DNA from: Lewinella sp038528965 | Lineage (GTDB): Bacteria; Bacteroidota; Bacteroidia; Chitinophagales; Saprospiraceae | DNA length: 64,000 bases | Direction of reading: 5' to 3' | Assembly: GCA_038528965.1 (NCBI GenBank) | Contig: JBCBEC010000036.1 | Coordinates: 1 to 64,000 of the forward strand | Shown: piece after piece, positions 1-13,600 of the stretch | How positions within the stretch are numbered: the first letter of the stretch is position 1 | Layout of the letters: the number at the start of each line of letters is the position of its first letter | The notes under the pieces: model-generated | Told to the model about the DNA's origin: nothing | Databases searched by the model: none | What the model saw: only the letters and a program-made list of their open reading frames with translations | Position numbers and translations under genes: made by a program

Positions 1-127
1 TGTGATGACCAAGCTCGATCTAAGTTAGAAGTCGTAGGCATAAACAAGCTCTCGCTATAGCCCTCTGGGTAGGTTGTTATCTTCTTTGGCATTCACCAAA
101 GATAAATGTGTCCCAACCGTAGACTCC

Positions 128-144
128 AAGTTCTCCGAGAACTT
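128..144. repeat. Palindrome copy 1 (AGTTCTC-C-GAGAACT core)
   Basis: The sequence AAGTTCTCCGAGAACTT is a perfect palindrome with 8-nt arms around a central C. The 15-nt core recurs at 15646-15660 and 60354-60368. Here it lies exactly 14 nt before a terminator-like hairpin, the same arrangement as copy 2. Confidence 0.8.
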
Positions 145-158
145 TTCTAAGAAAGAAG

Positions 159-191
159 AAATCCTGGACGGTCCTGAACTGTCCGGGGTTT
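159..191 (+). terminator. Rho-independent-like terminator hairpin of an upstream unit
   Basis: Positions 159-172 pair with 178-191 around the loop CCTGA, giving about 14 base pairs with a few G-U pairs, followed by a T-rich run (TTTCCTATTTTA overlapping the end). It would end a plus-strand gene located left of the window. Confidence 0.6.
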
Positions 192-433
192 CCTATTTTA
201 ATATTCAATGAGATCACATTGCCGGAGAATATCTTGAAAAGATTTGTATGCCTAAACCTATGTCTTTTCGTAAGTGAGCTGTCTTTAAAGTAATGGTGGT
301 TACCCCAAACAGTCAGTCAAATGTTATTTCCGTGTCAAAAACAGGGAGGGTGGAGCTTATCCCGAGCGAAGTTTATCGGAAATGTCACACTTTGCCAAGT
401 GCATTAGTAAACGCAGTAAAGGAATCGTCCTTC

Positions 434-3400
434 ATGTACAAGTTAGCGGCCAAGTTATTTCTGGTGTTTGCTTTCTGTGGCTGGGCCCAAAGAGTAGTGG
501 CTCAGGAGTATGTGTATAAATCGTACAACATCACAACTGTTAACGGATTACTCAGTAATCGAGTCTCAGGTATTTATCAGGATGAAATCGGGTTTATTTG
601 GTTACATACTCAAGAAGGTGTTGGGCGTTTTGATGGGCATGGTTCTAAATGGATAACAAAATCGAATTCCAATCTAAGGGGACCTATTAAGGGAACTAGC
701 ATAGTAGAAGATGCCGAGGGGTACTTTTGGCTGACGGATGGTGTTCATATTGATCTATTTAACCGCAAAACTCTGAATGTTACTCCGCTTGAAGAAAAAT
801 TCCCTGATGGTGTGCCCTTTGCGAGTACAGTTCATCAGTTCTGGCAAGGAAGGAGAGGTGGGGTGTACATCAAAGAGCGTTACACAAATGAATTTTTCTA
901 TTACCACCCTGAAACTGGTTTTGAAGCGATACCCGAGTTCAAGGGAGCTGTATGGATAACGGATAAAAAGGATGGCCTATGGGTAACTTATAAAGGTGGT
1001 ATGCATTACAAATATGCCCCTAATCGAAGTCAAATACTGAAATCATTTTCTATACCCCACCACGCATTTTGGATTAGCGGCTACCGGGAACATGAAGACT
1101 GGTTCGCCTATTTTCAAGGTAATACGCAAGAAGTTGTTATAGTAGAAGCATTGGACGAGGGAATAAAGGAAGTTTTTCGGGTTTCTACACCAGAAAGAGT
1201 GCCCTATGTCAAGCAACTGGTGGTATACAACTCAGTTGAAAATCAACTAGTCCTGAATGTTCCCCATGCAGATCATCGCTTCTCAATAATCGATTTAGAC
1301 GAGAAGCGAGTAATTCCAGCAGTAGCAGAGACTAGCCTGGGTAATAACACTTTCCGCTATACCCACTTTATTGATAATCGGGGGGTCTATTGGCAACAAT
1401 CACCCCGAGGCTTACAGCTGCTAAAAGTGAGTAAACCCGTATTTAAAAGGTACGCCAGTGACTTGGCGACGCGAGGCTTATGGGCTGATGATGAAAAACT
1501 GATTATTCAAGATAAATATGTATCACTTACCAACCCATCACAGTGGCAGTGGATTTCTGGTCGTAGCCGAATCAAATGTACATGGGCTGCTAACCAAGAC
1601 GAGCTGTGGATTGGAGGTGCAGACGGAATATTTCAACTAGATCCTGCGGATTTTTCGGTCAAAGAACATTTTTCTCCTTCAGAAGAGGAGGGGCTCTGGG
1701 CAATAATGCGAGACAGTAAACAACGCTGGTGGGCGGGAGGCTTGTATTCTGGTTTGCTATGGAAATTAGAACAGGATAGTGTTCTGAGATACTACCAGCA
1801 ATATAATGGCTTTGAAAAATTGCGCAGTAGCAGCATCATGCAACTATTGGAGGATGGATCTAACTTATGGGCTGTAACGAACACCGGCTTATACCTTTTA
1901 GATAAGGAACAAGGTGTGAAACAGCACTATCACTCTGCTGCAAAGCCACCTAGTTACTTACCACTGGATAATGTTCATTTTCTCTATAAAGACAGCAGTG
2001 ACGAGTACTGGGCTGCTACTAATTCAGATGGTTTAGTACGCTTCAGGCTCAATGAAGACGAGGTGACCATCAGTAGCTATAAACAGTATACCAGTGAAAA
2101 TAATTTATCCTCGAACATTCTCTACGCCATTTTGGAGGATGATCAAGAGCGTTTATGGATTAGCACCCTCCACGGCCTAAGTTGTTTTGATAAGAAAACG
2201 GAAGAGGTTCAACTCTTTCTCACCGAAGGTGGGTTAGCGGCGGCTGAGTTTAACCGAATCTCCTACTTTAAAGATAAGCGGGGGAGGATGTACTTCGGCT
2301 CTTTGAACGGGGTAGTTGGCTTTGATCCCGCAGAGGTGTTGGAGGCGACAGCCTATAACGCTTCTGTTCATATTAGCTCGCTAACGCTTCATAATAGCAA
2401 AAGAGAGCAACGAAGTGAACAGCAAGGAGCTGCGATTACGGAGATCGTGCTTCAGCCTGGGGATCAGTTTCTTCGCTTGGGGGTGAGCGTGCTCGACTAT
2501 TTTAGGCCACAACAACTCCACTACACCTATAAAATAGAGGGTTTAATGAAGGAGTTTCAGAGCATGTCGGGCAATGTTCTGGAATTAGGTGGCATACCCT
2601 ATGGCAAATATGTACTTCGGATCAGAGGGCAAAGCACGGATAAGCGCTATGCTCAAAAAGACCTCTTACTACCGCTACAAGTGCTCAGGCCGTTTTATCT
2701 TCAGTGGTGGTTTATACTGCTTACTTTTGCTGTGACAGTACTGGGCATTGTTCAGTTCTACTTTTGGCGGATCCGCCGTTTGAGTGAACGCAAAACCCAA
2801 CTAGAGGCTATGGTACAGGAACGTACCGTCCAGATTGAAAGAGATAATGCCATTATCAGTGCCCAGGCAGCTCAATTGCGTGAATTAGATGAGCTCAAAT
2901 CTCGGTTCTTTGCTAACGTTTCGCACGAACTCCGAACTCCGCTTACCTTGATTTTAGCCCCGCTAGAGGGGGTGTTGAAGCAGAGTACAAGTAATAACCG
3001 AATCTTTCCACGTCTTCAGTTGATGCAGCAAAATGGGCAGCGTTTACTCAGACGTATCAATGAGTTGCTGGACCTTTCCTCCTTAGATGTGAATCGTTTA
3101 GGGGTGGAAGAGACCAGTACCCAGCTATATTCCTTTTTACGGAATAACCTTTCGGCCTTTGATAGTATGGCTAAATTAAAGTCAATTGAGCTACAGCTGA
3201 ATTACCAATTGCCAGAATCCTTGGTACTACTGCTGGATCAAGATAAGGTGGAAAAGATTATTTCCAACTTCCTGAGTAATGCGATAAAGTACACTAATTC
3301 CGGAGGCAAGGTATTGCTCCACGCACGACAACTTGGAGATCAACTTCAACTGAGTGTGGCGGACACGGGCATTGGTATTGCCCAAAAGGATCTTGAACGC

Positions 3401-4396
3401 ATCTTTGAGCGCTTCTATCAAGTAAGCCGGTCTAATCAGCAAAATGGATCTGGCATTGGTTTGGCCCTATGCCACGAATTGGCAAGTATATTAGGAGGCC
3501 GGGTGTGGGCGGAGAGCGAAGTGGGAAAGGGGAGTGTTTTCTACTTTCAATTACCGTTGGTTGAATCTCAAGACATAGATTTAGGCGCTCAGAGTGTCCC
3601 AGTTTCTAAGGTGCCGCTGCCGGTAGACGTGGCTGCTGCCGGAACAATTATAACTCCACTGGTTAATCGACCTACAATTTTGGTAGTAGAGGATAACGTA
3701 GACTTGCGTGCTTATCTAGAGCTGGTTCTCTCCCCTAATTATCAAGTTGTAACTGCAGCGCACGGGGCCGCAGCCTTAGAATACCTCAAAACGCAAGAGC
3801 TACCTGCGCTGATCATTTCGGATATTATGATGCCGGTCATGGACGGCATGGCTCTTCTTGCTGAACTTAAGCAAAGTGCGCAATGGTGCGCTATACCAAT
3901 TATTATGCTCACTGCTAGTCAGCGCTCGGAGGTTAAGTTGGAAGCACTACGCATTGGGGTAGATGATTATCTAGTGAAACCTTTCAAAGAAGAGGAGCTT
4001 TTGACGCGAATCAAAAACCTATTACGCAATTATCAAGACAGTGCAGCAGGGGAGAAGCTCACCAAGGAAGTAACCGCTAGTGATTTACGTTGGCTGGAAG
4101 AACTGGAAAGGATTATGCAACAGCATCTTGCTTCTCCTGGCTTCAAATTGACCGAGGCAGCAATGGCAATGAATATTTCCTACCGCCGTCTACAACAAAA
4201 GTTGAAAGCGCTTACTGGGATGACGCCCAAGCGTTACCAACGAACCATCAAATTGGCCAAAGCTCGTGAACTCCTAAAAAGCGGACAGTTCGAAACGGTT
4301 ACCGAAGTAATGTATCAACTTGGGTTTGATAACCTTCATTACTTCTCCAAACTCTACAAGGAGGAATTCGGCGTGAAGCCTATTGAGGAGCTGTAA
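434..4396 (+). CDS. Hybrid two-component sensor/AraC-type regulator (HTCS)
   Basis: One-protein signalling system: a periplasmic sensor fused to histidine kinase, receiver and DNA-binding domain. Numbered from the ATG at 434 (1320 aa): signal peptide ending near AQ; two-component-regulator propeller repeats to about 690 (recurring W-x-T/G and 'DxxG.lW' blades); Y_Y_Y domain about 695-740; one membrane helix about 754-778; HisKA with phospho-acceptor His831 in SHELRTP; HATPase with SNAIKYT, DTGIGIA and GSGIGLAL; receiver about 1080-1195 with Asp1130 in DIMMPVMDG and the conserved Lys in VKPF; AraC-type HTH in the last 100 residues. I chose 434 over the ATG at 293 because only this start places a hydrophobic signal sequence at the N-terminus, and AAAGGA lies upstream. 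In Bacteroidota HTCS proteins usually sense a glycan breakdown product and switch on a polysaccharide locus; no susC/susD pair or CAZyme lies next to it here, so its target is unknown. Confidence 0.93.
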   Translation: MYKLAAKLFLVFAFCGWAQRVVAQEYVYKSYNITTVNGLLSNRVSGIYQDEIGFIWLHTQEGVGRFDGHGSKWITKSNSNLRGPIKGTSIVEDAEGYFWLTDGVHIDLFNRKTLNVTPLEEKFPDGVPFASTVHQFWQGRRGGVYIKERYTNEFFYYHPETGFEAIPEFKGAVWITDKKDGLWVTYKGGMHYKYAPNRSQILKSFSIPHHAFWISGYREHEDWFAYFQGNTQEVVIVEALDEGIKEVFRVSTPERVPYVKQLVVYNSVENQLVLNVPHADHRFSIIDLDEKRVIPAVAETSLGNNTFRYTHFIDNRGVYWQQSPRGLQLLKVSKPVFKRYASDLATRGLWADDEKLIIQDKYVSLTNPSQWQWISGRSRIKCTWAANQDELWIGGADGIFQLDPADFSVKEHFSPSEEEGLWAIMRDSKQRWWAGGLYSGLLWKLEQDSVLRYYQQYNGFEKLRSSSIMQLLEDGSNLWAVTNTGLYLLDKEQGVKQHYHSAAKPPSYLPLDNVHFLYKDSSDEYWAATNSDGLVRFRLNEDEVTISSYKQYTSENNLSSNILYAILEDDQERLWISTLHGLSCFDKKTEEVQLFLTEGGLAAAEFNRISYFKDKRGRMYFGSLNGVVGFDPAEVLEATAYNASVHISSLTLHNSKREQRSEQQGAAITEIVLQPGDQFLRLGVSVLDYFRPQQLHYTYKIEGLMKEFQSMSGNVLELGGIPYGKYVLRIRGQSTDKRYAQKDLLLPLQVLRPFYLQWWFILLTFAVTVLGIVQFYFWRIRRLSERKTQLEAMVQERTVQIERDNAIISAQAAQLRELDELKSRFFANVSHELRTPLTLILAPLEGVLKQSTSNNRIFPRLQLMQQNGQRLLRRINELLDLSSLDVNRLGVEETSTQLYSFLRNNLSAFDSMAKLKSIELQLNYQLPESLVLLLDQDKVEKIISNFLSNAIKYTNSGGKVLLHARQLGDQLQLSVADTGIGIAQKDLERIFERFYQVSRSNQQNGSGIGLALCHELASILGGRVWAESEVGKGSVFYFQLPLVESQDIDLGAQSVPVSKVPLPVDVAAAGTIITPLVNRPTILVVEDNVDLRAYLELVLSPNYQVVTAAHGAAALEYLKTQELPALIISDIMMPVMDGMALLAELKQSAQWCAIPIIMLTASQRSEVKLEALRIGVDDYLVKPFKEEELLTRIKNLLRNYQDSAAGEKLTKEVTASDLRWLEELERIMQQHLASPGFKLTEAAMAMNISYRRLQQKLKALTGMTPKRYQRTIKLAKARELLKSGQFETVTEVMYQLGFDNLHYFSKLYKEEFGVKPIEEL

Positions 4397-4650
4397 ATAA
4401 CCAGTTTAACTACAATTATCACCTTGAATTTCGCTTTTGTGCTACTTTTTTTCGCTTTTCGAACTGTGCCCGTACTGTATCTTTCGGGCGATAAATCACG
4501 ATGAAAAGCTGTTACCCTCGGCCTCACCACCCAGCCCTCATTTACCCAATTAAAGGACTTTGCTTTTGTCCATAGTGCACTGTAAAGCACTATGGCTGTA
4601 ATACCGTGTTTAGACGACAAATTGTAGATCTCATGACTCCACTACTACCA
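4397..4650 (+). other. Gap between HTCS and giant gene, with a 9-bp hairpin
   Basis: A 254-nt gap. At 4570-4595 CCATAGTGC and GCACTATGG form a perfect 9-bp stem around a 7-nt loop. There is no T-run after it, so it looks more like a 5'-leader structure or operator than a terminator. A GTG at 4606 and an ATG at 4633 are alternative starts of the next gene. Confidence 0.4.
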
Positions 4651-7600
4651 ATGCGTAGCCTTGTTTGTGATTCTTTCGCAAATAGAAAGCTGCACTATGC
4701 CTTACTATCTTTATTGTTCCTAATCAGCTGCTCGCTGAACCTCCTACAAGCGCAAAATACGTGCACCTGGGAGGTGGATGATATTGTCACTTCCGAAAAC
4801 TTTGAAGATGATGCTACGGCTGATCCGCAGGAAAATCCAGCTTCCGAGACCACTTCTCTTACTGCCGCTATACCTGGTAATACCGACGCGGTAGGTGATG
4901 GTGGTTTAATTGGTGTGGTATTTGACGCAGACGTAGAAATTGAAATCTGCTTCTGGGGAGACATGGACGATGACGACGAAAACTTTGATGTAACTGTTGA
5001 AGGTCAGAGTACAATTACCGTACAAGTCTCGGCGTCTACTAGCGAGGGTAGCCCCTCTTGCCAAGAGTTCATTTTTACCCCGGCATTAGCAGCAAGTGTA
5101 CTGGCCGATAGTGAGATCACCATTACTTATAATAATTTCGGTGAGGGTTGGTTTCCACAGCTTGATGACGATGAAGAAAATATTGATACCGGTACGAATA
5201 ACTTCAATGCCGAAGTATCTGACATTTCAGCTGATTATAGCTATTCCATCGCGGATGATCCCATTCCTGTTTTCTGCCAAGGGCAGGATGATGTAGACCT
5301 TGGAACCTACGTGGAAATACAAACAGCTACCAGCACCTTTGACAACTTCGAGGGCACCGGTGTGCTGGACGATGGCAGAACCCTCGACTTATCCGCTGCC
5401 GAAATTGAACTCAGTACACTGGATCGCGAAGCTGTTAATTCTGCTTCTTACGTCTTCACCTGTGAAGGTGGCGAAGAATTAGTGGATCAATTCCTTTTTC
5501 AGGTCTATGAAGTCCCTGTGGCTACCATAGAAGATGGTATGTTCTCTTGTGGCTCCACGGGGAATTTTGACTTGACGGAACTGTTCTTAGATGTAACAAC
5601 CGAAGGAGGAACCTTCACCCTAACGAGTGACGTCGACGGTGCAGAAATACTTGGAGATTACCTCTCTTATTCAGGCTTCGGTTGTATAGATGTGACTTAC
5701 ACCTTAGAAAACCCAGGTAATTGCAGTGGAGTAGGAGAGGTGCTGACCGCTGACGCCATGGTCTTTTTCCCAGAAACACCTACCCCTAGCTTTGCCATAA
5801 CCTCATCTACTACTTGTTGGGATGGCGATGACGATCTAGAGATTGAGGTAAGCCCGCTTGAATTTGATTACACCGGAGATCTCAGTAGATCGTGGTCAGT
5901 TACGGGTACAAACGTGGAGGTAAGTATTTCAGATGAGATGACGGATAACCCAACCATCATCGTGTCTGATCCATCTAGTGCTGTAGGAAGTTTGCAAATC
6001 TGCTACGAGGAGCGCATTGCCACAAATGACTGCTCAGACCTTGAAGCAGTTTGTGGTGTCACCACCTGTAGCACAATTACAATCACCAGTGTTGGCTGCA
6101 ACGAAGAATGCCTGGAGTTTGATCCGGCAGCTGAAGTGTGTCCCATCCTGGTGAATACTTTTGTGACAATCGAGCTGTTTGGTGTAGCCTTCGACGTAGG
6201 TAGTGCAACCGTACCATTCTTCGAAGCTTCAGTCGTAACCGGTGATTACGTAGAAGAGAATAACTTTTCCGAAGGGGGGACCTTGGATCCAATCATTTCG
6301 TGCGCCGACGAGGGAATTGATGTAAGCTGGGATTTTGGTCTGGCAGAAGATACCTTCGATCCTACGGGGGAAGCACTAGACCTACCACTTGCGGATAATA
6401 TTCCAGGAATTTCTGACGTGTGTGACCTGGTCGATGATGTCTCCATTCCTTTCCCAACGGGTTTTTGTGCCAACTGTGGACCAAACGGAGGAATTTGTAC
6501 CAATATCGCTGGTGTAAAACCTTGTGTTAGAACCAGTAATTGGAAGCCACTAGAATTCCTAGACTTTGATTTTACCGTCCCAATTTCTGGGCAATCCACC
6601 ACCGTTTGTACCGCCACCCTTCGAGACCTCGTGGCCAATCCGATCCAGGAAATAGTTGAAACCACCGCCGTTTCAGTCGTTTGGGCCGATACTGATGGTG
6701 ACGGTTCCTTTGATCAGGTTCTTAGTGGCGCGGGAATTATCTTTGACGGTTCCGGTGACGGTAGTGAATTTGTTTATAACAATGTAGATGGAGAAGGTAT
6801 CATCACCGTACGTAACGTAACGGCTTCGGTTATTGCGCCTTATTCTCCTTGTGTGAGTCCGGAGGGCATGAACCTATTGGATGTGGTGCCAATCGATTTG
6901 GTACCAATCGTGGGTCCAATGATCACCCAAGTATTGGAATCAGGTGGTCTTGATATCAATATTGCACCTTCCGCAATGTATGATCTACCCATTAGGGTGG
7001 CAAATGATGAAGCACCACGCTTTCCGAACCCCAGAAGACAATACACCTTTGCTACTGGTGCGGATTGTGGTGAGGCCGTGAACTGGGAAATCCCACTAGC
7101 AGTAGATGGTTGTACAGGTGAATTGATCGAAGACATCGTACAAATTTCTGGACCTACCTCGGGCTCTGTTTTAGAACCTTCTCCGGACGAGGTAGCCTAT
7201 GTCGATGCTTACGGTAACCAAGTATATGTAGATGCCAACGGTAATGAGGCCGCGATTTGCCAAAACTCAGATGGTGACTATGTCATCATGGACTACCCAC
7301 AAGATTGCGATGATGATCGTAATTCTACGGTAGTTGATATTGATGACTACGAAGAACTGATCGTATACGGCTCCCGCGTGGAATACCAAGCTACTGCTTG
7401 CAATGGTATCCAGACAATCCATGCGATTTACGTCAATGTGGTACCTGGTGATCCAATTCTGGTGTTACCAAGAAACTTGACGCTCAGAAATGATGTCGAT
7501 GCGTGCTCACGTATCGTAACTGGTATTGCACCCCTAGCTGGTTTAGAGTGCAATACGAATATTACTTGGACCGCCGATAATGGCGCTTCTCCAGCCAGTG

Positions 7601-10600
7601 GAACGGATGATGCTAGCGGCACCGAGTTTCAGGTAGGGACTACTACCGTAACTTATACCATGACTGCCGACTTAGATGGTGACGGTGAAATTGATGATAA
7701 CGATCCATCCATTCCTTGTGGACAGTCACAAGAAACGCAGATTTGTACGTTCACAATTACCATTGAAGATCACCAGAAGCCTACTGCTTACTGTAGTGAT
7801 GTAACAATCCGCCTTGATGAGACCGGAAGTGCAACCGTAACGGCTGCTGAACTGGACGGTGGCAGTGTAGACAATTGCCCGGGTGAACTCACTATTGAAG
7901 TGTCTAAATCAGATGGTATCGAAGACTTTGGTGAATCTGTATCCTTTGACTGTTTTGAAGAAGGTCAAAATACAGTGATTATTCGCGTACTGGATGCCGC
8001 CGAACACGATGGTGATGCTGCCACAGACGAGCGCAACGAACGCCGTTGTCTATCAGTAGTAACCGTTGAAGACTACTTCACCGACTTTGAAGTGAACCTT
8101 GATGTTCCGGAGCTTTGTCTAGAAGCAAATAATGACGAGCAGCTCACCTTTGCCAATTATCTTACCATTGCTGAGGGAGATGGAACCACCATTACGCACA
8201 TTGAGGAGGTACTCGACATGGATGATGTCGTAGGTGTATTTGGTATTTCTACCTTTGTACGCTCACCTGGGTCTCCTACTTCTGGAACTACGATCGGTAC
8301 CAGCCCTGATGATCCAGGTGATGCCGGATACGTTGATCCACTGACTGGAGAATACACGCCGGGTACGGGTTCTGGTTTCGTAACGGTTTCCTACGTATTG
8401 GGTATTGCTGGGCAGGTTGAGCCTGGTATTACCAACCTGGAAGGTTGTTACGTTTTGGTCCAAGACGTATTCGAACTACGCCAGCCACTGGATATGGCTT
8501 CACCAGAGTGTGAGTGTATCCAGCAAAACAACCGTGTGGTAAATCTGGGTGAAATCTCTGGCGGTTTGGAGCCTTACACCATTCAGTACGGTGGTGTACA
8601 ATTGGATATTGATAACGATGGCATCGCTGATGATGTAGACGGTGAATTCACCTACGACGAAGAAGCTGGTTTTGATGTTACTGACTTCACCGAAGATTTA
8701 GGAAACCTATTGGTGGATTACACCCAACCCACTTGGTCCTTTACGATTGTGGATGCCCGCGGTTGTGAGTTGTTCCGCTCTGGTTCTTGTGACAATGACG
8801 ATGAAGTGGGTACGCCAGAAATCGACTGTTCCAGCCTGGGACCAGTAGATTTATTCACAGAAGAACTGGTTTGCGAAGCAGAATACACTTGGGACCATCC
8901 CCTACCCACAGATAACTGTGATGTGATCCTCTACACCTATACCATCACGAATCCTGATGGAACGGTAGCAGGGCCCTTCGATATCACCGCACTATTGAAT
9001 CCGGATATCACAAACCCACTTCCAGATCAATTTACTGCGACTTATAACTTTTTGCACGAGTCTCCTACGGAGAATTTGTCGATTGTTACCTACTATGCCG
9101 AAGACGCTGTGGGTAATTTCAGCCAGTGTAGCTTCAACGTAACGGTCACGGATGATGATGCACCCTACTTTATCAATTGTCCGGAGCCGGCGGTTATTGT
9201 TGATGCACCAGCCACTTGGTGCAGTGCTTTTGCTAATTATTCCTTGCCATTAGCGGAAGATAACTGTAGCGTTCCCGTGGTTACACAAGTAGATGATACG
9301 GGCCTCACCTCGGGTGATTTGTATCCGGTTGGTATTACCATTAATACCTTTGAAGCGGTAGACGCTTCAGGTAACTCTACCTTGTGTGATGTAAAGATCA
9401 TCGTCAACGATTTCCACACGCCGCCTACTTTCGAGTGTCCAGGCGATGTGACGACTACCAATGATTTTGGCGACTGTGGTGCCGTAGTAGATAATATTGA
9501 ACCCTCTAATTTGGAGGATAACTGTATTGATAATGTGACCACCACGTTCCGTATTGAAGATGAAGATGGTAATGAGATAGCTAGCGGACTTGATGATGCT
9601 AGTGGAACCTTCTTTGAGCTGGGCACCAGTACAGTTCGCTACGCGATTCAGGATATGCCTTTGCTGCTCATCACGGAAATCACCCATGACTTAAGTAATC
9701 CCGTAGATGGAACCGTCCCCGTTCCAGTCTATGCGGCGGCTAACCCGGCCACTGCGGATTACCTAGAGATTACCAATTTCAACTCCGCCAACATGGATGT
9801 GAGTTGTCTGATGATTGAGCGGATTACGGCTGCTGGTAGCGAAATGTACGCCGTACCCACCTTCACGATTTTAGCACCCGGTGAGGTTCTGACCATCCAC
9901 TTCGGTGATGGTGTCGACTCACAATCCGATAATTACTTTAATGTACCCGGCGCGGCGGACCTGCCAGCCGATGAGCCTGCTGCTTACATCATTAGCTTGT
10001 CTCGCTCTATTCTGGATGTAGCTGTGATCAATGGCTTTGATATTAGTGGTTTGGCAACTGCCGATAACTACAACTTAGCGGATCGTCCCGTATCTGATTA
10101 TTGGTCTGGAACGGTTAGCCCCATTTTCGGTGCGGGAATTATCCGAACTACCGTTTGGGATACTGATACCGCTGCTGACTATGTACCAGGAGAAGCCTGT
10201 TTTCCAACCACTATTGGTAGCTTGAATCCTAGTTTGCCACAACCGACGCCTAACGGTACCAGTACGGCTATTCAAGCCCAGCCTACTACGCGGGTGGAAT
10301 GCACACCGTTTACGGTAACGGTGACGGACGATGAGGATGCAGTTTGTGGCCTTTACGGTGATTACGCTACCTACGACGGCAGCGCCGAAACCGTGGACTA
10401 CGGTGCTTGTGTAGAGTCGGTAGTAACCGTATCCGAATTCTTCACGGTAGCCGATGTCAATCTGGCTATTGCTGGTACGGCAGGGGATTTCTCTGATCTT
10501 ACCTTCACCTTGATCAGCCCAGTAGGAACGGAAATTGAGTTACTAGCTGAGGAGTGTGCTGGAGCTACCGCCTTTGATTTCACCTTGGATGGTGATCCGG

Positions 10601-13600
10601 AATTAGCAGCTCCATTTGCTGATAACTGTGGCAACCTGGCCGGTGGTTTAGCACTGGTGCCAAGTGGAGATATTGAGGCCTTCAACGGTGAGCAAGCGCA
10701 GGGCGATTGGACGCTGCAGATTGCGCATAATGGTGTCGTTACCACTGATCCGACTACCATTGATGCTTGGTCTCTGCTGTTGAGTGCACGTGAGCCTTAT
10801 GATGATATGAGCGTCACCCTGGAAAACGACCTTGATCTCTGCGGTGCAGAATACACGTATTTACACCCGATTCTATTTGATAACTGTCTGGGAGGAACGG
10901 TGCAACTACAAATTACCTTCGAAGATGGTACGGTAGAGTTGGACCAGATGCTCCCCATATTCCCAGAAAACACGGAGTTTACCTACTTCTTTATGGTAGG
11001 AGAAACCGACGTACTTTACACCTTGACAGACGCCGCGGGTAATGTTTCCACTTGCGGCTTCACCGTGACTGTTCTGGATACTCAGATTCCGGAAATTGAA
11101 TGCCCGGATGATCTGGTAATCCAGCTCGGTCCAGGTGAATGTGAAACGAACGCGTACCCGACTACACCAGTTTTTGAGTTTGATAACTGCCCGGATTATG
11201 TGCTGTCCTCTTTCCCTCCGGGAACACCGGTGCCAATTGGAGATACGGTTATCACGCTGATCATCACGGACGCTTCTGGAAATGCCGACTCTTGTACGTA
11301 TAACTTGACAGTGCTGGAGTTTATGACCGATCAGGAGCTAGCTTGTATTGGGGAGCTGAATCTCTCCCTGGGCGCAAGCTGTGAAGCTACCGTGACGGCT
11401 GATATGGTATTGACCGGCGATTTGTACCGCTGTTATGATAATTACATCGTGTCCGTTTACGAAGAGTTGCCTGGCCCGGGTATACTTCCTATTCCTACCT
11501 CACCTACGGTGACTGAGGAGTACGTGGGAGAAACGCTCTATGCTGAAATCTGCGATCCGGATACCGGTGAATGCTGCTGGGGTATTCTCAATATCGAATA
11601 CAAACTCATTCCGGAGTTCATCTGTCCACCGGATACGATAGTGCAGTGTACGGATATGACTAGCCCGGAATTGCTTGGCTTCCCAGAAGTAACTTCTTGT
11701 GTGCCTGGAGGCGCGATCATAACTTTTGTGGATACGCTAATGGACAACGGTTCCTGTGGTGATCCACGCTTTGAAATTGCTCGTACCTGGACCGTAGCTG
11801 ATGGTTTTGGCAACTCAGATGATTGTGTGCAAACCATCATCATGGATGCCTTGGACTTAGACCAAGTCATGTTCCCTGAGAACTTTGATGGAATTGCTAA
11901 TCCAGTACTTGACTGTGCTGCTGTCCTGGCTGATCCATCTTTGACAGATCCAGAAAACCTGGGCTATCCTACCATCAACGGTTTGAGTTTGCTGGATGCT
12001 ATTTATTGCTCCGCAGCGATGAACTACGACGATGAAGAATTCTTCATTTGTGATAACAGCTTTATCCTCTTCCGAACTTGGCGGGTAATCAACCAATGTT
12101 TGCCTAATCCGCTTACGGATGTGCGTGAGTTTACGCAAATCATCCGCGTAGAAGATGCCGATGGTCCAGATCTGAACTGTCCAGAAGATGAGACCATTAG
12201 TGTTTCGCCCTTCAATTGTCTGGCTACTTATCAAGTGCCGATTCTTGACATCTTAGATGCTTGTTCGGAGGTGTCTTATCAGGTGGCCCTCAATGGGGAT
12301 ACGCTTACCACTGATCCTGATAACATTTATATCCTGACTGGCTTGGAGCGTGGCGAACACACGATCACTTATTTGGCCCAGGACGCCTGTGGTATCCGTT
12401 CGCAGTGTGGCTTTGTACTGACGGTGGAAGATCAAATCTCACCAGTTGCAATTTGCGATGATGAATTGAACGTCTCTATCGGCGGTGGCGATAGTGCCAT
12501 TGGCTTATTGGGTCAGGCACGCTTATTGGCAACGGATGTGGATGAAGGATCTACCGATAATTGCAGTACGGTTACCCTGGAGGTTCGCCGGAACTTCTGG
12601 GCCGATGGTGACTGTAGTGATAATGCTGATGATTGGAGTCCGTGGGGTGATTTTGTTGATTTCTACTGCTGTGATATTAACCTCGAGGTTTACGTTGAGT
12701 TACGCGTCACGGATGCGGTAGGCAACCAAAATATCTGCTGGCAGGTAGTGACACCAGAGGATAAGATCAATCCGTTCTGCTTTGCACCAGCTGATGCGAC
12801 CTTGTCTTGTACGGAGCTACCGTTGGCCTTCTCGGGTGATATCGCTCAGGCTTATGATGATGACTTTGGAGGCACCTCTGCCATGATGTCGGCGATCTTT
12901 GGCAATGCCACTGGAACCGATAACTGTGCGGTGGATACCATCGTGGAGCGTACACCCAATATTGACCTGAACGAATGTGGTTGGGGTACCATCACCCGCC
13001 GTTTCGAAGCCTGGCAATTGAAGCCTGCAGGTGATGAAAATGGTAATGGCGTAATTGATATCAATGAGGTGGATCGCTCCACCAACAGCTGTTCACAGCG
13101 GATCATCATTACCGAAGAACACGACTTTGTCATCGACTTCCCCGAGGATGCCGATGCTGACTGTGGCGACCCGGAAATCCCAACTATCATTACCGAAACC
13201 GATGGCTGCGATGTGCTTAGCATCAATATTAGTGATCCAGTCCGCTTCACTGCTACTGGCGATGAGTGCTACAAATTATCCATCACCTATGATGTCATCA
13301 ACTGGTGCTTGTGGGATGGTGAATATACCGGCTTCGTAATCGATCGCATGACCGAGGACGACGGTGAGGCATTACCAATTGATCGCGCAGTGGAGGGCAA
13401 TGAACGCCCTGTAGTTACCTACGATGATGCCAACGGACTGTGTATCGATCGTCGTCATAACGATCGCGATGGTGATAGCTTCCTGGATAACTGTGAATCA
13501 CCGCAGCTCCCGAACTTTGGTCGCTATATCTACACGCAGTTTGTGAAGGTCTACGATTCCACTGCTCCCACACTAACTGTGGGGACGTTTGGCGGACCTA

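Larger units (their letters stand above)
1..433. other. Intergenic leader before the hybrid regulator
   Basis: No convincing coding sequence is seen in this stretch. It holds a 17-bp palindrome (128-144) followed by a strong hairpin (159-191), both most simply read as the 3' end of a transcription unit that begins left of the window. No clear TAnnTTTG promoter for the downstream regulator was found. An in-frame ATG at 293 would extend the regulator by 47 residues, but that extension is not signal-peptide-like, so the region is treated as non-coding. Confidence 0.5.

Noticed and set aside
293..433. N-terminal extension of the hybrid regulator from the ATG at 293
   Set aside because: The extra 47 residues are polar and would bury the signal peptide that starts at 434.
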